From Rutidosis leptorrhynchoides (taxonomy: Eukaryota; Streptophyta; Magnoliopsida; Asterales; Asteraceae): DNA of 64,000 nt. The DNA lies in the NCBI RefSeq assembly GCF_046630445.1, contig NC_092333.1, positions 103,357,501 through 103,421,500 on the forward strand, written 5' to 3'. Positions 1-10,862 of this stretch are shown here, piece after piece (positions within the stretch are counted from its first letter, which is position 1; every line of letters begins with the position of its first letter). Both the position numbers and the translations under genes were made by a program. A model generated the notes under the pieces. The model saw only the letters and a program-made list of their open reading frames with translations, did not search any database and was not told where the DNA came from.

Positions 1-2201
1 AGTTGTATGCTTATTCTGGTTGGTTTCAATTCTCCAAGGTCTAGTTTAGCGTATAGTGAATACGGCATTAGATTTATACTAGCACCTAAGTCTGCCAATG
101 CTTCTATTGAACTAAGACTACCCAGAAAACATGGAATTGTGAAACTTCCTGGATCAGATAATTTTTCTGGTATCTTATTCAACAGCACTGCTGAACAATT
201 AGCATTCATAGTAACAGCCGAGAGTTCTTCCATTTTCTTTCTATTTGAGATTAGATCTTTCAAGAATTTAGCATATCTAGGCATTCCTGAAATCACATCA
301 ATGAAAGGAAGATTTACATTTATCTGTTTAAACATATCCAAGAATTTGGATTGCTCGGCTTCAAGTTTCTCTTTCTTCATTTTACTCGGGTAAGGAAGTG
401 GTGGTTGGTATGGTTTAACATAAGGTTTAGCCTTAACTGTGTTATCTTCATTAACCTTTTCAACTACCGGTTCTTTTTCCTTATCTTGATCAGGTTGTGG
501 TTCTTGTGGAGTAGGAATAGCTTCATCAGAAGTTACAGGTATTTCAGGTGGTTTAAGTGTTATACCACTTCTTGTGGTAATGGCTTTAGCTGTTTCATTT
601 CGGGGGTTAGCATTTGTATCACTAGGTAGACTTCCCGGTTTTCTTTCACCTATTAACCTTGCTAGATTACTTACTTCTTGTTCCAGATTTTGAATAGAAG
701 CTTGTTGATTTCTAAATGCTTGAGCATTTTGTTCATTGGTTTGTTTTTGAGATGTGAAAAACTGCGTTTGAGTTTCAACTAGCTTCGTCATCATATCTTC
801 TAAATTCAGCTTTTTATCATCGGTTTGTTGTGGTGGTTTGTTTTGAAAATTAGGTCTTTGCTGATTGTAAGTATTATTGGATACTTGTTGATTGCTAGGA
901 CCTTGTTGGTTGTTGTATGGAATATTTCTGTTATAATTCTGGTTTTGATTGTAAATAGGTCTTGGCGGTTGATAATTATTCTGATAATTATTTCCAGGCC
1001 TTTGGTTTATGTATGAAATATTCTCTCTTTGTTCCATTGTTAATTCAATACTGAGACAATCTTTTGTCAAATGTGGTCCTCCACACTGCTCACAACTAAT
1101 TGGTATTGAGTGAATATCTTTAGTCATCTTTTCCATTCGTCTCTCGACAGCATCTATCTTTGCGGAAATGGAATCTAAGTCATGGCTAGAATCGGCTCTA
1201 GCTGCTTTAGATGATCTAACGATATCTTTTTCTTGGTGCCACTCATGTGAGTGGGAAGCAGTGTTATCAATAATTTTGTAAGCATCAGTTTTGGTTTTCT
1301 TCATAATAGAACCACCAGCTGCTATATCTATGTCTTTCCTTGTAGTGATGTCGCATCCTTGGTAGAATATTTGTACTATTTGACAGGTGTCTAAACCATG
1401 TTGCGGACATCCTCTTAACAACTTTCCAAATCTTGTCCACGCCTCGTATAGAGTTTCATTTGGCTTCTGTGTGAACGTAACAATTTCTCCTTGAAGTCTT
1501 ACGGCTTTAGATGCCGGAAAGAATTGTTTAAGAAAATTTTCAACTAAAACATCCCATGTATCAATCGCCCCTTCAGGTAACGATTCCAACCAATATTTGG
1601 CTTCTTCCTTTAAAGTCCAGGGAAATAACATGAGATATATCTGTTCATCCTCCACTTCTCGGATTTTAAATAGTGTGCAGATCCTATTAAAGGTACGTAG
1701 ATGTTCATTTGGATCTTTCTTCGGCGCACCACTAAATTGGCATTGATTAGTCACCATGTGTAGAATTTGTCCTTTGATTTCATAATTTGGCGCATTAATG
1801 TCTGGATGAGTAATTGCGTGACCTTGGCCAGTGCGTTTAGCTCTCATTCGGTCTTCCATACTTAAAGGTTCCAGATTCTCCATAATTGAATTTGTTGAAT
1901 CGGAATCACTAGAGGATTCTGATTTAATGGTTCGTTCCTCAACAATCTCTGTTTGAATGATTGGTGGTTCCGGAGGAAAATTTAGTGGTTCAGGATCTAC
2001 GAATCGTCCCTGAATATTCTCCGGATTCTCAATTGTGAGGTCGGGTTCAAAAAATGGATTATCGAAAATTTGAACTGGAGTACTTGGTCGACTGGATGAC
2101 GATTCTAAAGAAAAATCAACGGTGGTAATATTTGCTAAATGTCTTGATCTAGTTACAGGTGGTGAACGTACAAAAGGTGGTGAACGTCTTGCTCGGTGCA
2201 T
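1..2201 (-). CDS. Gag-protease polyprotein of Athila element (partial, runs off window)
   Basis: I read this frame by hand on the complement: it starts at ATG 2201 (an in-frame TGA lies just upstream) and stays open for 733 codons to position 1. The N-terminus (about 115 residues) is acidic and serine-rich. It is followed by a retrotransposon gag domain (about residues 115-330, with motifs such as YWLESLPEGAIDTWD and FFPASKAVRLQ), a compact zinc knuckle CEQCGGPHLTKDC (C-x2-C-x3-H-x4-C), a Gln/Asn-rich stretch, and near the edge the aspartic protease site ALADLGASINLMP. Gag forms the cytoplasmic virus-like particle and the protease would mature it. No stop or frameshift was seen, so the copy may be young; pol cannot be judged from here. 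Confidence 0.9.
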   Translation of the reverse strand, partial: MHRARRSPPFVRSPPVTRSRHLANITTVDFSLESSSSRPSTPVQIFDNPFFEPDLTIENPENIQGRFVDPEPLNFPPEPPIIQTEIVEERTIKSESSSDSDSTNSIMENLEPLSMEDRMRAKRTGQGHAITHPDINAPNYEIKGQILHMVTNQCQFSGAPKKDPNEHLRTFNRICTLFKIREVEDEQIYLMLFPWTLKEEAKYWLESLPEGAIDTWDVLVENFLKQFFPASKAVRLQGEIVTFTQKPNETLYEAWTRFGKLLRGCPQHGLDTCQIVQIFYQGCDITTRKDIDIAAGGSIMKKTKTDAYKIIDNTASHSHEWHQEKDIVRSSKAARADSSHDLDSISAKIDAVERRMEKMTKDIHSIPISCEQCGGPHLTKDCLSIELTMEQRENISYINQRPGNNYQNNYQPPRPIYNQNQNYNRNIPYNNQQGPSNQQVSNNTYNQQRPNFQNKPPQQTDDKKLNLEDMMTKLVETQTQFFTSQKQTNEQNAQAFRNQQASIQNLEQEVSNLARLIGERKPGSLPSDTNANPRNETAKAITTRSGITLKPPEIPVTSDEAIPTPQEPQPDQDKEKEPVVEKVNEDNTVKAKPYVKPYQPPLPYPSKMKKEKLEAEQSKFLDMFKQINVNLPFIDVISGMPRYAKFLKDLISNRKKMEELSAVTMNANCSAVLLNKIPEKLSDPGSFTIPCFLGSLSSIEALADLGASINLMPYSLYAKLDLGELKPTRISIQ

Positions 2202-3713
2202 TCACTGAATATCCTATTAGTTTTTAAAAGGAAAGAAAAATTATAATAAGTTATCCAATCAATAGACTTTTCTGATTTTGCCCACGTTTCGAATAGCCAA
2301 AAGATGCAGCAGAGGGGCAGGATTCGTTTGGTCTCAATATAATTGAGGACTGTTTGGCTCCAATAACCCGGTCCACGTACAAATCCAACTATTACTACGA
2401 ACCAGAAAATTTTGATGTCTATTAATTTAACCACTTAAAATAAATTTTCGTAATTTTAAGAAATTTAGATAAGAAGTAGAATAAAAAATCTATATCCTAA
2501 AACTAGAATAGCGAGAAATAAGAAAGAAAAAGAGTTCGTCGAAAAAGGTCGAAAAAGAAAAATGGTTGAAAAATAAAAGGTGACGGAAAAATAAAAGAAA
2601 CTTATTAAACTTAAAAACACTTGACTAACCTAACCTTATTACTACAACTAACTTAAAATTATAATCGCAAATTGAGATTACTAATTGGAATGATAATTGA
2701 TACATAGGTAAAAGTCATCTAAAAATATTAAAGCTTACAGGAAAAACTAAATCCCAAATGGAAATAACTTAAAAAGAAACTAAAACTTAAAAAGGCGTCG
2801 CAAAATTCTAAAGTACCTAAATCCTAGTCTAAAGAAAAAGCATTTAAGGGATTTTACGGCAAAGCCTAAAAATCTATAAATAAAAATAACTATGGCAAAA
2901 ACTAAGTTTAAAACTAAATATGAGCTAAAAATACAAATATTACGCTAAAACGATTAAAAAGGGACAAAATATAAAAATATACAAAAAGTTGTAAAAAGTT
3001 ACAAATTTTTATTAAAATATTATTTTTATATTATTTATTTATTAAAACTATTAATTTTACATATAATAAAACTAATTAAAATTTAAAATACAATTTAATT
3101 TAAAAAAACTTAAACTAATTATAATAATTAAACTAATTAGGGTTTATTAATAATATTAATAATAATAAAATCCGTAATTAATGTGAAATTAGGGTTCTGT
3201 CACGTGTGTCATAGTGTCTCCGCGAGTCGCGGTATTCCAAGCAGCAAACCCCGCGAGTCGCGGGGTTCCAAAATTCAACTCTGGTACAGTTCAAAATTTG
3301 ACGCGTTTTTTTTTATTTTATTTTATTTATTTTCTGTTTTATATTTTTTTTGTTTTAAAATCTAAAATATTTATATAATAAAAACTTATATTTAAAAACT
3401 AAAATAAAAATAGAACTACTTTATAATTTAATAAATATCTTAAAAATAGATTTATATATATATTAAAAAAAAAATCGGTTTTTTTTTTGTATGTTTTAAA
3501 TAAAAACAAAATACTTAAATAAAACTTATATAAAAATAAAGAAACTTTATAAAACTTAAATATTTAACAAAATCTTAAAAATACTTATATTTTTGTTTTT
3601 CTTTTTATATTTTCGAATATTTAAAACGTATTTTTATAAAAACGAATTTTAATAAAAGTAAACTAAAATCTTTTTTTTTTATATTAGCGTTGCGCTTCTG
3701 GCTTTTAAGCGAT
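2202..3713 (-). other. Untranslated leader of the Athila element
   Basis: About 1.5 kb between the primer site and the gag ATG, extremely A+T rich with no long frame. Long leaders are usual in Athila. Its only GC-rich part is the palindrome pair at 3220-3263. Confidence 0.7.
3220..3263. repeat. Pair of GC-rich palindromic words in the Athila leader
   Basis: CCGCGAGTCGCGG occurs at 3220-3232 and 3251-3263, 31 bp apart, in otherwise AT-rich DNA. The second copy extends to a perfect 21-bp odd palindrome because its flanks (AACC/GGTT) also pair. The same 13-mer recurs in this element's LTR. Confidence 0.85.
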
Positions 3714-3731
3714 TCCCCGGCACTGGCGCCA
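3714..3731 (-). promoter_or_regulatory. Primer binding site (tRNA-Asp type)
   Basis: The minus strand reads TGGCGCCAGTGCCGGGGA. This matches the complement of the plant tRNA-Asp 3' end (TGGCGCCGTTGCCGGGGA, from general knowledge) except for two bases. It sits 9 bp inside the LTR, as expected for first-strand priming. Confidence 0.85.
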
Positions 3732-3740
3732 AAAATACTT

Positions 3741-5724
3741 TGATGTTTATGCGAGGTGTATATAAAATAGCTATTATATTTTAGCAGAAAATACTATTAA
3801 ATACGATACAATTTTACACAAGATATTTATTTATTTATAGAATGGATATACTTAAACCTTGCTACAACACTTATAGGCAGTGTACCTAATCGTACAGTAG
3901 TGTAGTTTTTAGTAAGTCCGGTTCGTTCCACAGGGAAAATCTTTAAACAAAGCTTAACGCTATATTAGTTTACTTTTATAAAAATACAAATATATATATA
4001 AGTAATATTATTATTATAAAGGGGGGTTTTTACCGTTTAATGACCGGTTTGTCGATTTTAAAACTTTAGTCGCAGTTAAAACCAAATGTAAAATATTAAA
4101 AAGACTTAATTTAAAGCGTAAAGTAAATAACGATAATGAAATTGCGAATAATAAAAGTGCGATAAAATAAACTTGCGATAATTAAAAAGTACGATAATTA
4201 AAAGTGCAATTAAATACAATAACAATAAATAAAAATGCGATAATTAGAAGTGCAATTAAATATAAAATAAAGGAAATTAAATATGAAATAAAAGAATTAT
4301 GCTTATTTAAACTTCCGTAATCATGATGTTTGACGTGTTGATTTTAGTTTTATGCTCATGGGTTAATTGTCCTTTGTCCTGGATTATTTAATATGTCCGT
4401 CTGGTTTTGTCCATAACAGTCCATCAGTCATAAATATAAAGTGCGAGTGTCCTCGTCAAATTATCCTTATACCCGAAGTTAAATATTCCAACTAATTGGG
4501 GACTTAAACTGTAACAAGATTTTAATACTTTGTTTAATAATTACACCAGGATGTCGACTGAGTGTAACCCAAGGTTTTAATATTTTGCTATCAATTATAC
4601 CAAGTGTCCTTGTACATAATTTCACCACTGTTTTAATTATTCTAGTGGCTATTAATCCATTCTCGTGTCCGGTTAAATGAAAGATTATTCGTACATATAA
4701 ATACCCCGCCCATCGTGTCCGATCGAGTGTATATGGTAATTTATAGGGACGCCCAATTGTAAATCTTTATATTAACATTAACAAACTATCATTTAGTTAA
4801 ACAAATATAAAGCCCATTAATAGCCCATAGTCTAATTTCCACAAGTGTCATTCTTTTGTCCAAACCCCAATTATGGTACAAAATCCAATTACCGAATTTT
4901 AGTAATTAGCCCAACATCATGATTACTTCGGATTAAATAAGCATAATAATAACTTAGCTACGAGACATTAAATTAAAAAGGTTGAACATAACTTACAATG
5001 ATTAAAAATAGCGTAGCGTTACACGGACAGAATTTCGACTTACACCCTTACAATATTCGCTAACATACCCTTATTATTAGAATTAAAATTAAAATTAAAA
5101 TATAAATTATAAATATAAATATTACGTTATAGATAGAGAGATGGATATATTTTATTTTTTTGCGATCAGAATTCGTTTGCTTTTATAGGGAGTTTCAGAA
5201 CTTGGGGCTCCGTGACTCGCGGCCCTTTTTGCCTTCAAACTCCGCGAGTCGCGGAGTTTGTAAATACAACTCACTCATTTTGGAGTCTTTCTTGCCGACG
5301 GATTTTTATTATTTATATAATATATAAATAATTATAAGAATTATTTAAATATTATATTATATTTATGTGCATAGTTGACTTGTAATTTTTAGTCCGTTGC
5401 GTCGAGCGTTGAGAGTTGACTCTGGTCCCGGTTCCGGATTTTCGAACGTCCTTGCGTACAATTTAATATCTTGTACTTTGCGTTTTGAATCTTGTACTCT
5501 TGTAATTTCGAGACGTTTCTTATCAATAATTGGAACCACTTTGATTGTATTTTGTACTTTTGAGCTTTTTGGTCGTTTGCGTCTTCAATTCGTCGAATCT
5601 GTCTTTTGTCTTCACCTTTTATTATTTAAACGAATATCACTTTTAAATAGAACAATTGCAACTAAAAGCTTGTCTTTCTTGAGGAATAATGCTATGAAAT
5701 ATATGTTCGTTTTTAGCATTATCA
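3741..5724 (-). repeat. 5' LTR of the Athila element
   Basis: 1,984 bp. The plus strand begins TGATGTTTATG and ends AGCATTATCA, giving TG...CA termini with short TGAT/ATCA inverted ends. It contains the GTTCGTTCCACAGGG block that I associate with Athila LTRs, and a second pair of the element's GC-rich palindromes. Confidence 0.85.
5210..5260. repeat. Pair of GC-rich palindromic words in the Athila LTR
   Basis: CCGTGACTCGCGG (5210-5222) and CCGCGAGTCGCGG (5242-5254) lie 32 bp apart. The second is the core of a perfect 25-bp odd palindrome at 5236-5260, with outer arms CAAACT/AGTTTG. These arms differ from those in the leader copy, so the core is shared while each flank pairs with itself. Confidence 0.85.
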
Positions 5725-6397
5725 CGGTAATCAGTTTGCAGTCTATTTCATTCACGGATTCAAACAAAAATTCATTCATTATATAATCAATTGAGCTGTT
5801 GTGAATAAACGAAAACAGATAAAAAAAAACAAAAAAAATCGATAGTCTCTGTTATGAACTCAAAACACCATAATTCGAATTCGATTGAATTTTTAAAAAC
5901 TAGAAATGCAGAAGTGTTAGGAATATTTTACTCAATCTTTCTGCAAAATCTCAGGATTCAATTCGTTATATCGAGTTCAAATTTAAGAGTCAAAGTTAAA
6001 TTTTACAAAAGTCAATTGTTTTGTTCTTGGTAAAATTTGAGTTTGTTTTGATGTTTCAGGATCAATTGACGATTCTAACAGTTTCAATATATGATTAGCA
6101 AACTATTTCGTGTTATCATCTTTATCTAAAACGTTGTCAAGATCAAAAATCAAAATTATTTTTTTGTTTACACTTCACGAGCACAGCAACCTTTTTTTTT
6201 TCTCGATTCATTTAAACTCTAATTAAATGTTTGTGTATCTATTTTTAATCCTAAAACAAATTAGTATTACGTTGTTAATCAGTTTCGAGATCCATTAGTC
6301 GATTTGTTGTTTGAGGAAGAAGATGAAATAAGAACAAGAAAGTAAGGGTTATAACTAAATGGGTGGAGTTAATTCCAGAAAAACAAGTTTGGAGCCA

Positions 6398-6443
6398 TGG
6401 TTAAGTGTGTTTACGAGTGACCGAGAGGTCTCGGGTTCGAGCC
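6398..6443 (+). other. tRNA-like A/B-box pair inside LTR A
   Basis: TGGTTAAGTGT (6398-6408) resembles the Pol III A box and GGTTCGAGCC (6434-6443) fits the B box. No cloverleaf can be drawn around them, so this is not a tRNA gene. Equivalent boxes occur in both LTRs of the 10863-23277 element, also in the sense of the element. Confidence 0.5.
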
Positions 6444-6506
6444 TTGTTTGGGGCATGTCTTTTTAGAGAAACTTTTATAAGGGTATACTCTTTTATTTTA
6501 TTTATG

Positions 6507-6508
<2 letters not shown>

Positions 6509-6592
<84 letters not shown>

Positions 6593-6635
6593 GTTATTAT
6601 TATCATTATTAATTGTTATTACAACAAGTATTATA

Positions 6636-6709
<74 letters not shown>

Positions 6710-6714
6710 TAATA

Positions 6715-6774
<60 letters not shown>

Positions 6775-6775
6775 G
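6509..6775. repeat. TTA/ATT trinucleotide microsatellite
   Basis: Three long runs of the TTA repeat broken by short imperfections at about 6590-6640 and 6706-6716. Apparent poly-Leu and poly-Ile frames over it are artefacts. Confidence 0.95.
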
Positions 6776-7096
6776 ATTAAGACTATTATTATTATTAATA
6801 TTACAAAGATAATAAAAGATATTATTATAGCATTAATATAAATATTAGTATTATTAATATATTTATAGTTAATACTACCCAAAAAAAAAAGATTATTTTT
6901 ATTATCTAACTTTTCATTGTTACTAAAAACTATTTTTAATATTATTGTTATAAGTATTATTATCATTATTATGATCAATGGAATCATAAAAATTATTACC
7001 ATTATTATTAACATTAAGCATCATCATTATTATCATATTTACCATTACAAATATTATTTTAGAATTATTATAATTACTAGTCTCAACAAACAAATG

Positions 7097-7106
<10 letters not shown>

Positions 7107-7183
<77 letters not shown>
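7107..7183. repeat. AT dinucleotide microsatellite
   Basis: About 38 uninterrupted AT units. The Tyr-Ile repeat frames on both strands are translation of this run. Confidence 0.95.
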
Positions 7184-7184
<1 letters not shown>

Positions 7185-7633
7185 TTAATATACAAACTTA
7201 ACTATTATTTATATTATTATGTACAATAGAAATTATATAAATAAATAATGAAACTTATAAATTAATAAATATAACAAATATATCACTAATAATAATATAT
7301 AGATTTATTCGCATACAAGAATATGTTTTGATACATATATAAATGATATAGGTTCGTGAATCTAAGGCCAACCCTGCATTGTTCAGTATCGTCGTGTTAA
7401 TATTTTTACTACAAAATATTGTATGGTGAGTTTTATTTGCTCCCTTTTTAATTGCTTTTGCAATATATATTTTGGGCTGAGAATACATGCAATATTTTAT
7501 AAATGCTTTACGAAATAGAGACAAGTGATTAAAAATGATATTCTGCAGATTGATGTACTAGGTAATTTAGTTACATGTTATAAGAGCAAGTAAGCGTGAA
7601 TCCTAAAGATAGATCTATCGGGCTTAACACCCC

Positions 7634-7676
7634 CATCCTGTAGGCTGCACTAGACATAAGAGCTAGTGGGCGGATG
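7634..7676. repeat. Nested hairpin dyad in LTR A
   Basis: CATCC (7634-7638) pairs with GGATG (7672-7676), and inside it CACTA (7648-7652) pairs with TAGTG (7664-7668). The same CATCC...GGATG outer stem with a different inner stem occurs at 29281-29312 in an unrelated copy. Confidence 0.6.
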
Positions 7677-8250
7677 TTTAGTACTTCGAGGATTATTTAT
7701 ACACTTGCGAGTGTACGTATCCATCTTTGCAAAGATGACTTATTATATTATTGTTAAGGTTGGTTACTGAGGCCTCAACATAAGCAGAACGGTTTTATAC
7801 ACTTGTGAGTGTACATATATTTATAAACGGAAATCTTGTGGTCTATTAATATATTGAAATGATTGTTATGATAAACCTATGAACTCACCAACCTTTTGGT
7901 TGACACTTTAAAGCATGTTTATTCTCAGGTATTAAAGAAATCTTCCGCTGTGCATTTGCTCATCTTAGAGATATTACTTGGAGTTATTCATGACATATTT
8001 CAAAATACGTTGCATTCGAGTCGTTGAGTTCATCAAGATTATTATTAAGTCAATTATAGATAGATATATTATGAAATGGTATACATGCCGTCAACTTTCG
8101 ATGTAATGAAAGATTGTCTTTTCAAAAACGAATGCAATGTTTGTAAAATGTATCATATAGAGGTCAAGTACCTCGCAATGTAATCAACTGTTGTGAATCG
8201 TTTATAATCGATATGGACTTTGTTCGGATGGATTGGGACGGGTCTTTACA

Positions 8251-10034
8251 ACAAGATACAGCTATTACAGTAATCCAGGTGTTACGTTATTACTAAAAGC
8301 ATAATATATTAGTGTATCAAAATACAGACATCAGAGTGAGGCCTGTCAAACACTTCCCAAAATCAACCACTCCCAAAATCATAGCATGCAAAGATTAACC
8401 TGCAAGGGGGGAACTGTGGGGGATTAGCATAAAGCTAAGTGAATGGAATTATTCTAACAGTCATAGGTATCTAGCATCATGGATAGCATCAGCAACGTAA
8501 ACCATAATGGTAACACTAGGCTCGGCGGCTTGTACGGGCCATTAACTATTAGCTGATCGGACTAGAGTTTACCGAAAGTTCCTGTTACTGTCTCCCTCGT
8601 ATAGTAATCCGGATGCAGGAGATGCGTTATTCAAACTATACTACACAAATAGTAACTCTTGAACCCAACCTGACAGCAAGGTTGACCTTATGCTCAGCTT
8701 TATACCTAAAGCTGATTACCGACTAGACATCATAGCCGATAATACCCAAGTGCACATAATCATCACAGAAGCATAAACATCATATTCTAACTAGTCATGT
8801 ATAACATGGAAGGACAACAGTAGCATAACCTGCTACTACATACATATAACAGTTAAGATAGTCTCACTCACCTGATAAACAACAAGAACTCAGAAGTCTT
8901 ATATTACTGAGCCTTCTCTGTTTCCTTATTACCTGAGAATACCATATCTCAAGTTAGTATATATCTAACCATAATATCATCAATTCATACTTTAAACAAC
9001 ATCATATAGCCTAATATATCCATATATGACAAGTTTACATGGTTCTCCATCCAATTGCAACTATCTCACGCGTGTAGAACGAGGCATACGCGCTATCCCA
9101 TCATTTTGACCCAAATTAAAGTTTGATTCAATGTTTAAAAACTTCGCCATTAGAAATTAAATCTCATTATGTTTCCAATGGTAATTTATTCATCAAAAAC
9201 GGAGTTACGGTTTGAAAGTTACGGTCAAAACAAGTTTTCCAAAAAGCTGCCAGACTGCAACCGCGCGGGAGCACCTGCAACAGCGCGGGAGCACCTGCAA
9301 CCGCCTGGTTGCACCCAAAATGGCCCGGATACACCCCGTAACCGTACGGATGCATCCTGCAACCGTACGGGAGCTGTTCATCAGCATCAGGTCGTTGTTT
9401 TCGTCATTTTGAGCCCCAAATCTCGCTTTTGCAATATTTTGACACTACAAATCACCTAGGAAACATATAGAGATCATAAGTAAACGTTTTCTAACATCTA
9501 TGGGTGTTTATAACACCTCAAAATACCATTTTGATTCAAAAACCCATTTTCTATAAAACTTGAACAAAATTATCAAATTCAATTCGATTTGGACATGAAA
9601 TCGTTTGTAAATACCTTGTTTAAGCTACTGAAATCACAAGGAATGATTTTCCAACTTCAATTTAACACAAAAACGAGAATCAAGGGTTAGGGTTTGTGAG
9701 GATTTAAGAGTAATAGGTTCGGTGTTTGATATTTCCAAAAGAGGAAATAAGAGGAAGCCGGGGTTTTTAACACAAAGGGGTTTCCTTCATTGGGAGGAAA
9801 TCTCTTCCGTGATACACACGGATATTTACCAGTTATCTAAAATACGAAACACCACATTAAGTGGTCCAAATGAGGTCTAAAATAAATAAACAAACCTGTT
9901 CTGTGACCCTTGTCACAAACTGGTCTCAACTATATAATTAAATAATCATAAATATATAATTATTAAAATAACATATAATAACACACAAGGGTAATTAGGA
10001 CAATTACCACTATGCCCAATTAGAGGTTGTTACA
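8251..10034 (-). repeat. Truncated Ty3/gypsy-type LTR (LTR B)
   Basis: The right end, GAGGTTGTTACA at 10034, is the reverse complement of a typical TGTAACAACCTC LTR start, and it abuts LINE sequence. Going left it holds CCCTAACCCTTGATT-type leader sequence, a 20-bp GC-rich tandem array (9255-9376) and small dyads (for example CAGCTTTA/TAAAGCTG near 8695-8715). I could not find its other end; it seems to run into LTR A. No coding sequence. Confidence 0.55.
9255..9376. repeat. Six-unit GC-rich tandem array, period 20 bp
   Basis: Units start at 9255, 9275, 9295, 9315, 9335 and 9357. The first is CTGCAACCGCGCGGGAGCAC and the rest vary, mostly in the middle (CGCGCGG, AGCGCGG, CGTACGG). Just before it is the context ACGGAGTTACGG...AAAACAAGTT, which also precedes the GC words at 53516. 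The frames over this region on both strands are by-products of the array. Confidence 0.85.
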
Positions 10035-10862
10035 GCAAGCACAAGCTTTTGGAATGAGCCGTGGTTAATCGAGAAGTCGCTAAAAGAAAGGTTCAACAGA
10101 TTGTTTCATAAGGGGTTCAAGACTGTACTGCTCGTGACAGAATCTTGTGGTCAGAAGGCTGATATGCTTCGAGTTGGTACTGGAACAGGAATATTACATC
10201 ACGCGCACAAACAGAATTTAATGCTCTACTCGATATGTTGAATTCATATATTAAGCAGGACAAAAACGCGAATTCTTGGATCCGGAATTTGGATTCGTCC
10301 GGGATATTTTCTACAAAGAGATTATCAAGTTTGCTAGACGAGGTTACAATTGGTGCAAATAATAGATCACATAACGAAACTCTCAAAAATTATTTGGTTA
10401 TGAAGAAAGTCGAGATTTTCATGTGGAGGGTTCTAAAACGACGGGTCCCGGTTCATATCGAGCTTGATAAGCGTGGTATTGATCTCGAATCCGTTAGATG
10501 CCCTCTATGTGATGATGATGTTGAAACAATCGATCATGCGTTATTCTTTTGTCGTCACTCGATGGATTTATGGGTTAAAATTTACAAGTGGTGGGGTTTT
10601 AGCTCGATTACAAATCTAAGCCTCAATGAAGCCTTTAGAGGCCATTGTAATCGATCTACATCTCCCTTGGGTTCTCTGGTTTGGCAAGCTCTCAAATGGT
10701 TATTTGCGTATTTCATATGGTGGAATCGTAATCAAAAGGTTTTCGCTAATTCTTGTTGGAGTTCATCAACGGCGCTCATGGAGATCTAATTAAAGTCTTT
10801 CGAGTAGATTTCATGCCGCATCAAAAAGAAAAAGTTGGACTGGTTGAAGTAGTTGTCGAATC
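10035..10862 (+). mobile_element. LINE (non-LTR retrotransposon) 3' region, first half
   Basis: Translation gives FWNEPWLIEKS-like sequence near 10050, then after a frameshift a 184-residue frame (10235-10789) with a zf-RVT domain, the C-terminal zinc-binding part of plant LINE reverse transcriptases (motifs FMWRVLKRRVP, CPLCDDDVETIDHALFFC, WW). The RT core itself is not present. The copy is broken by frameshifts and ends abruptly at 10862, where the 12.4-kb LTR element begins; the target duplication GAATC is at 10858-10862. Confidence 0.85.

Larger units (their letters stand above)
1..5724 (-). mobile_element. Athila-type Ty3/gypsy retrotransposon, 5' part
   Basis: Reading on the minus strand: a 1,984-bp LTR, a primer site matching tRNA-Asp, a 1.5-kb AT-rich leader, then gag-protease open to the window edge. 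The LTR is bounded by TGATAATGCT (5') and ACATCA (3'), the usual TG...CA arrangement, and the tRNA-Asp primer site is typical of Athila. The rest of pol and the 3' LTR lie outside the window. The 5 bp outside the LTR are CGGTA; the matching duplication would be beyond position 1. The flank at 5725 onward belongs to another LTR, so this element probably nested into it. Confidence 0.88.
5725..8250 (+). repeat. 3' portion of a Tekay/chromovirus-type LTR (LTR A), truncated at left
   Basis: The right end, GGGTCTTTACA at 8250, is the reverse complement of the same LTR terminus found at 10863 and 18915 (GTCC[TC]AATCCATCCG...). The GGTTGGTGAGTTC and GCGGAAGATTTC blocks are also shared, in opposite orientation. 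No primer site follows, so this is a 3' or solo LTR. Its 5' start is absent and probably lies left of the Athila element that interrupts it. It holds TTA and TA microsatellites and a tRNA-like A/B-box pair. No coding sequence: the leucine/isoleucine-rich frames here are translated microsatellite. Confidence 0.7.

Noticed and set aside
6405-7201. Poly-Leu, poly-Ile and Tyr-Ile open frames on both strands
   Set aside because: They are translations of the TTA and AT microsatellites; no unique protein sequence.
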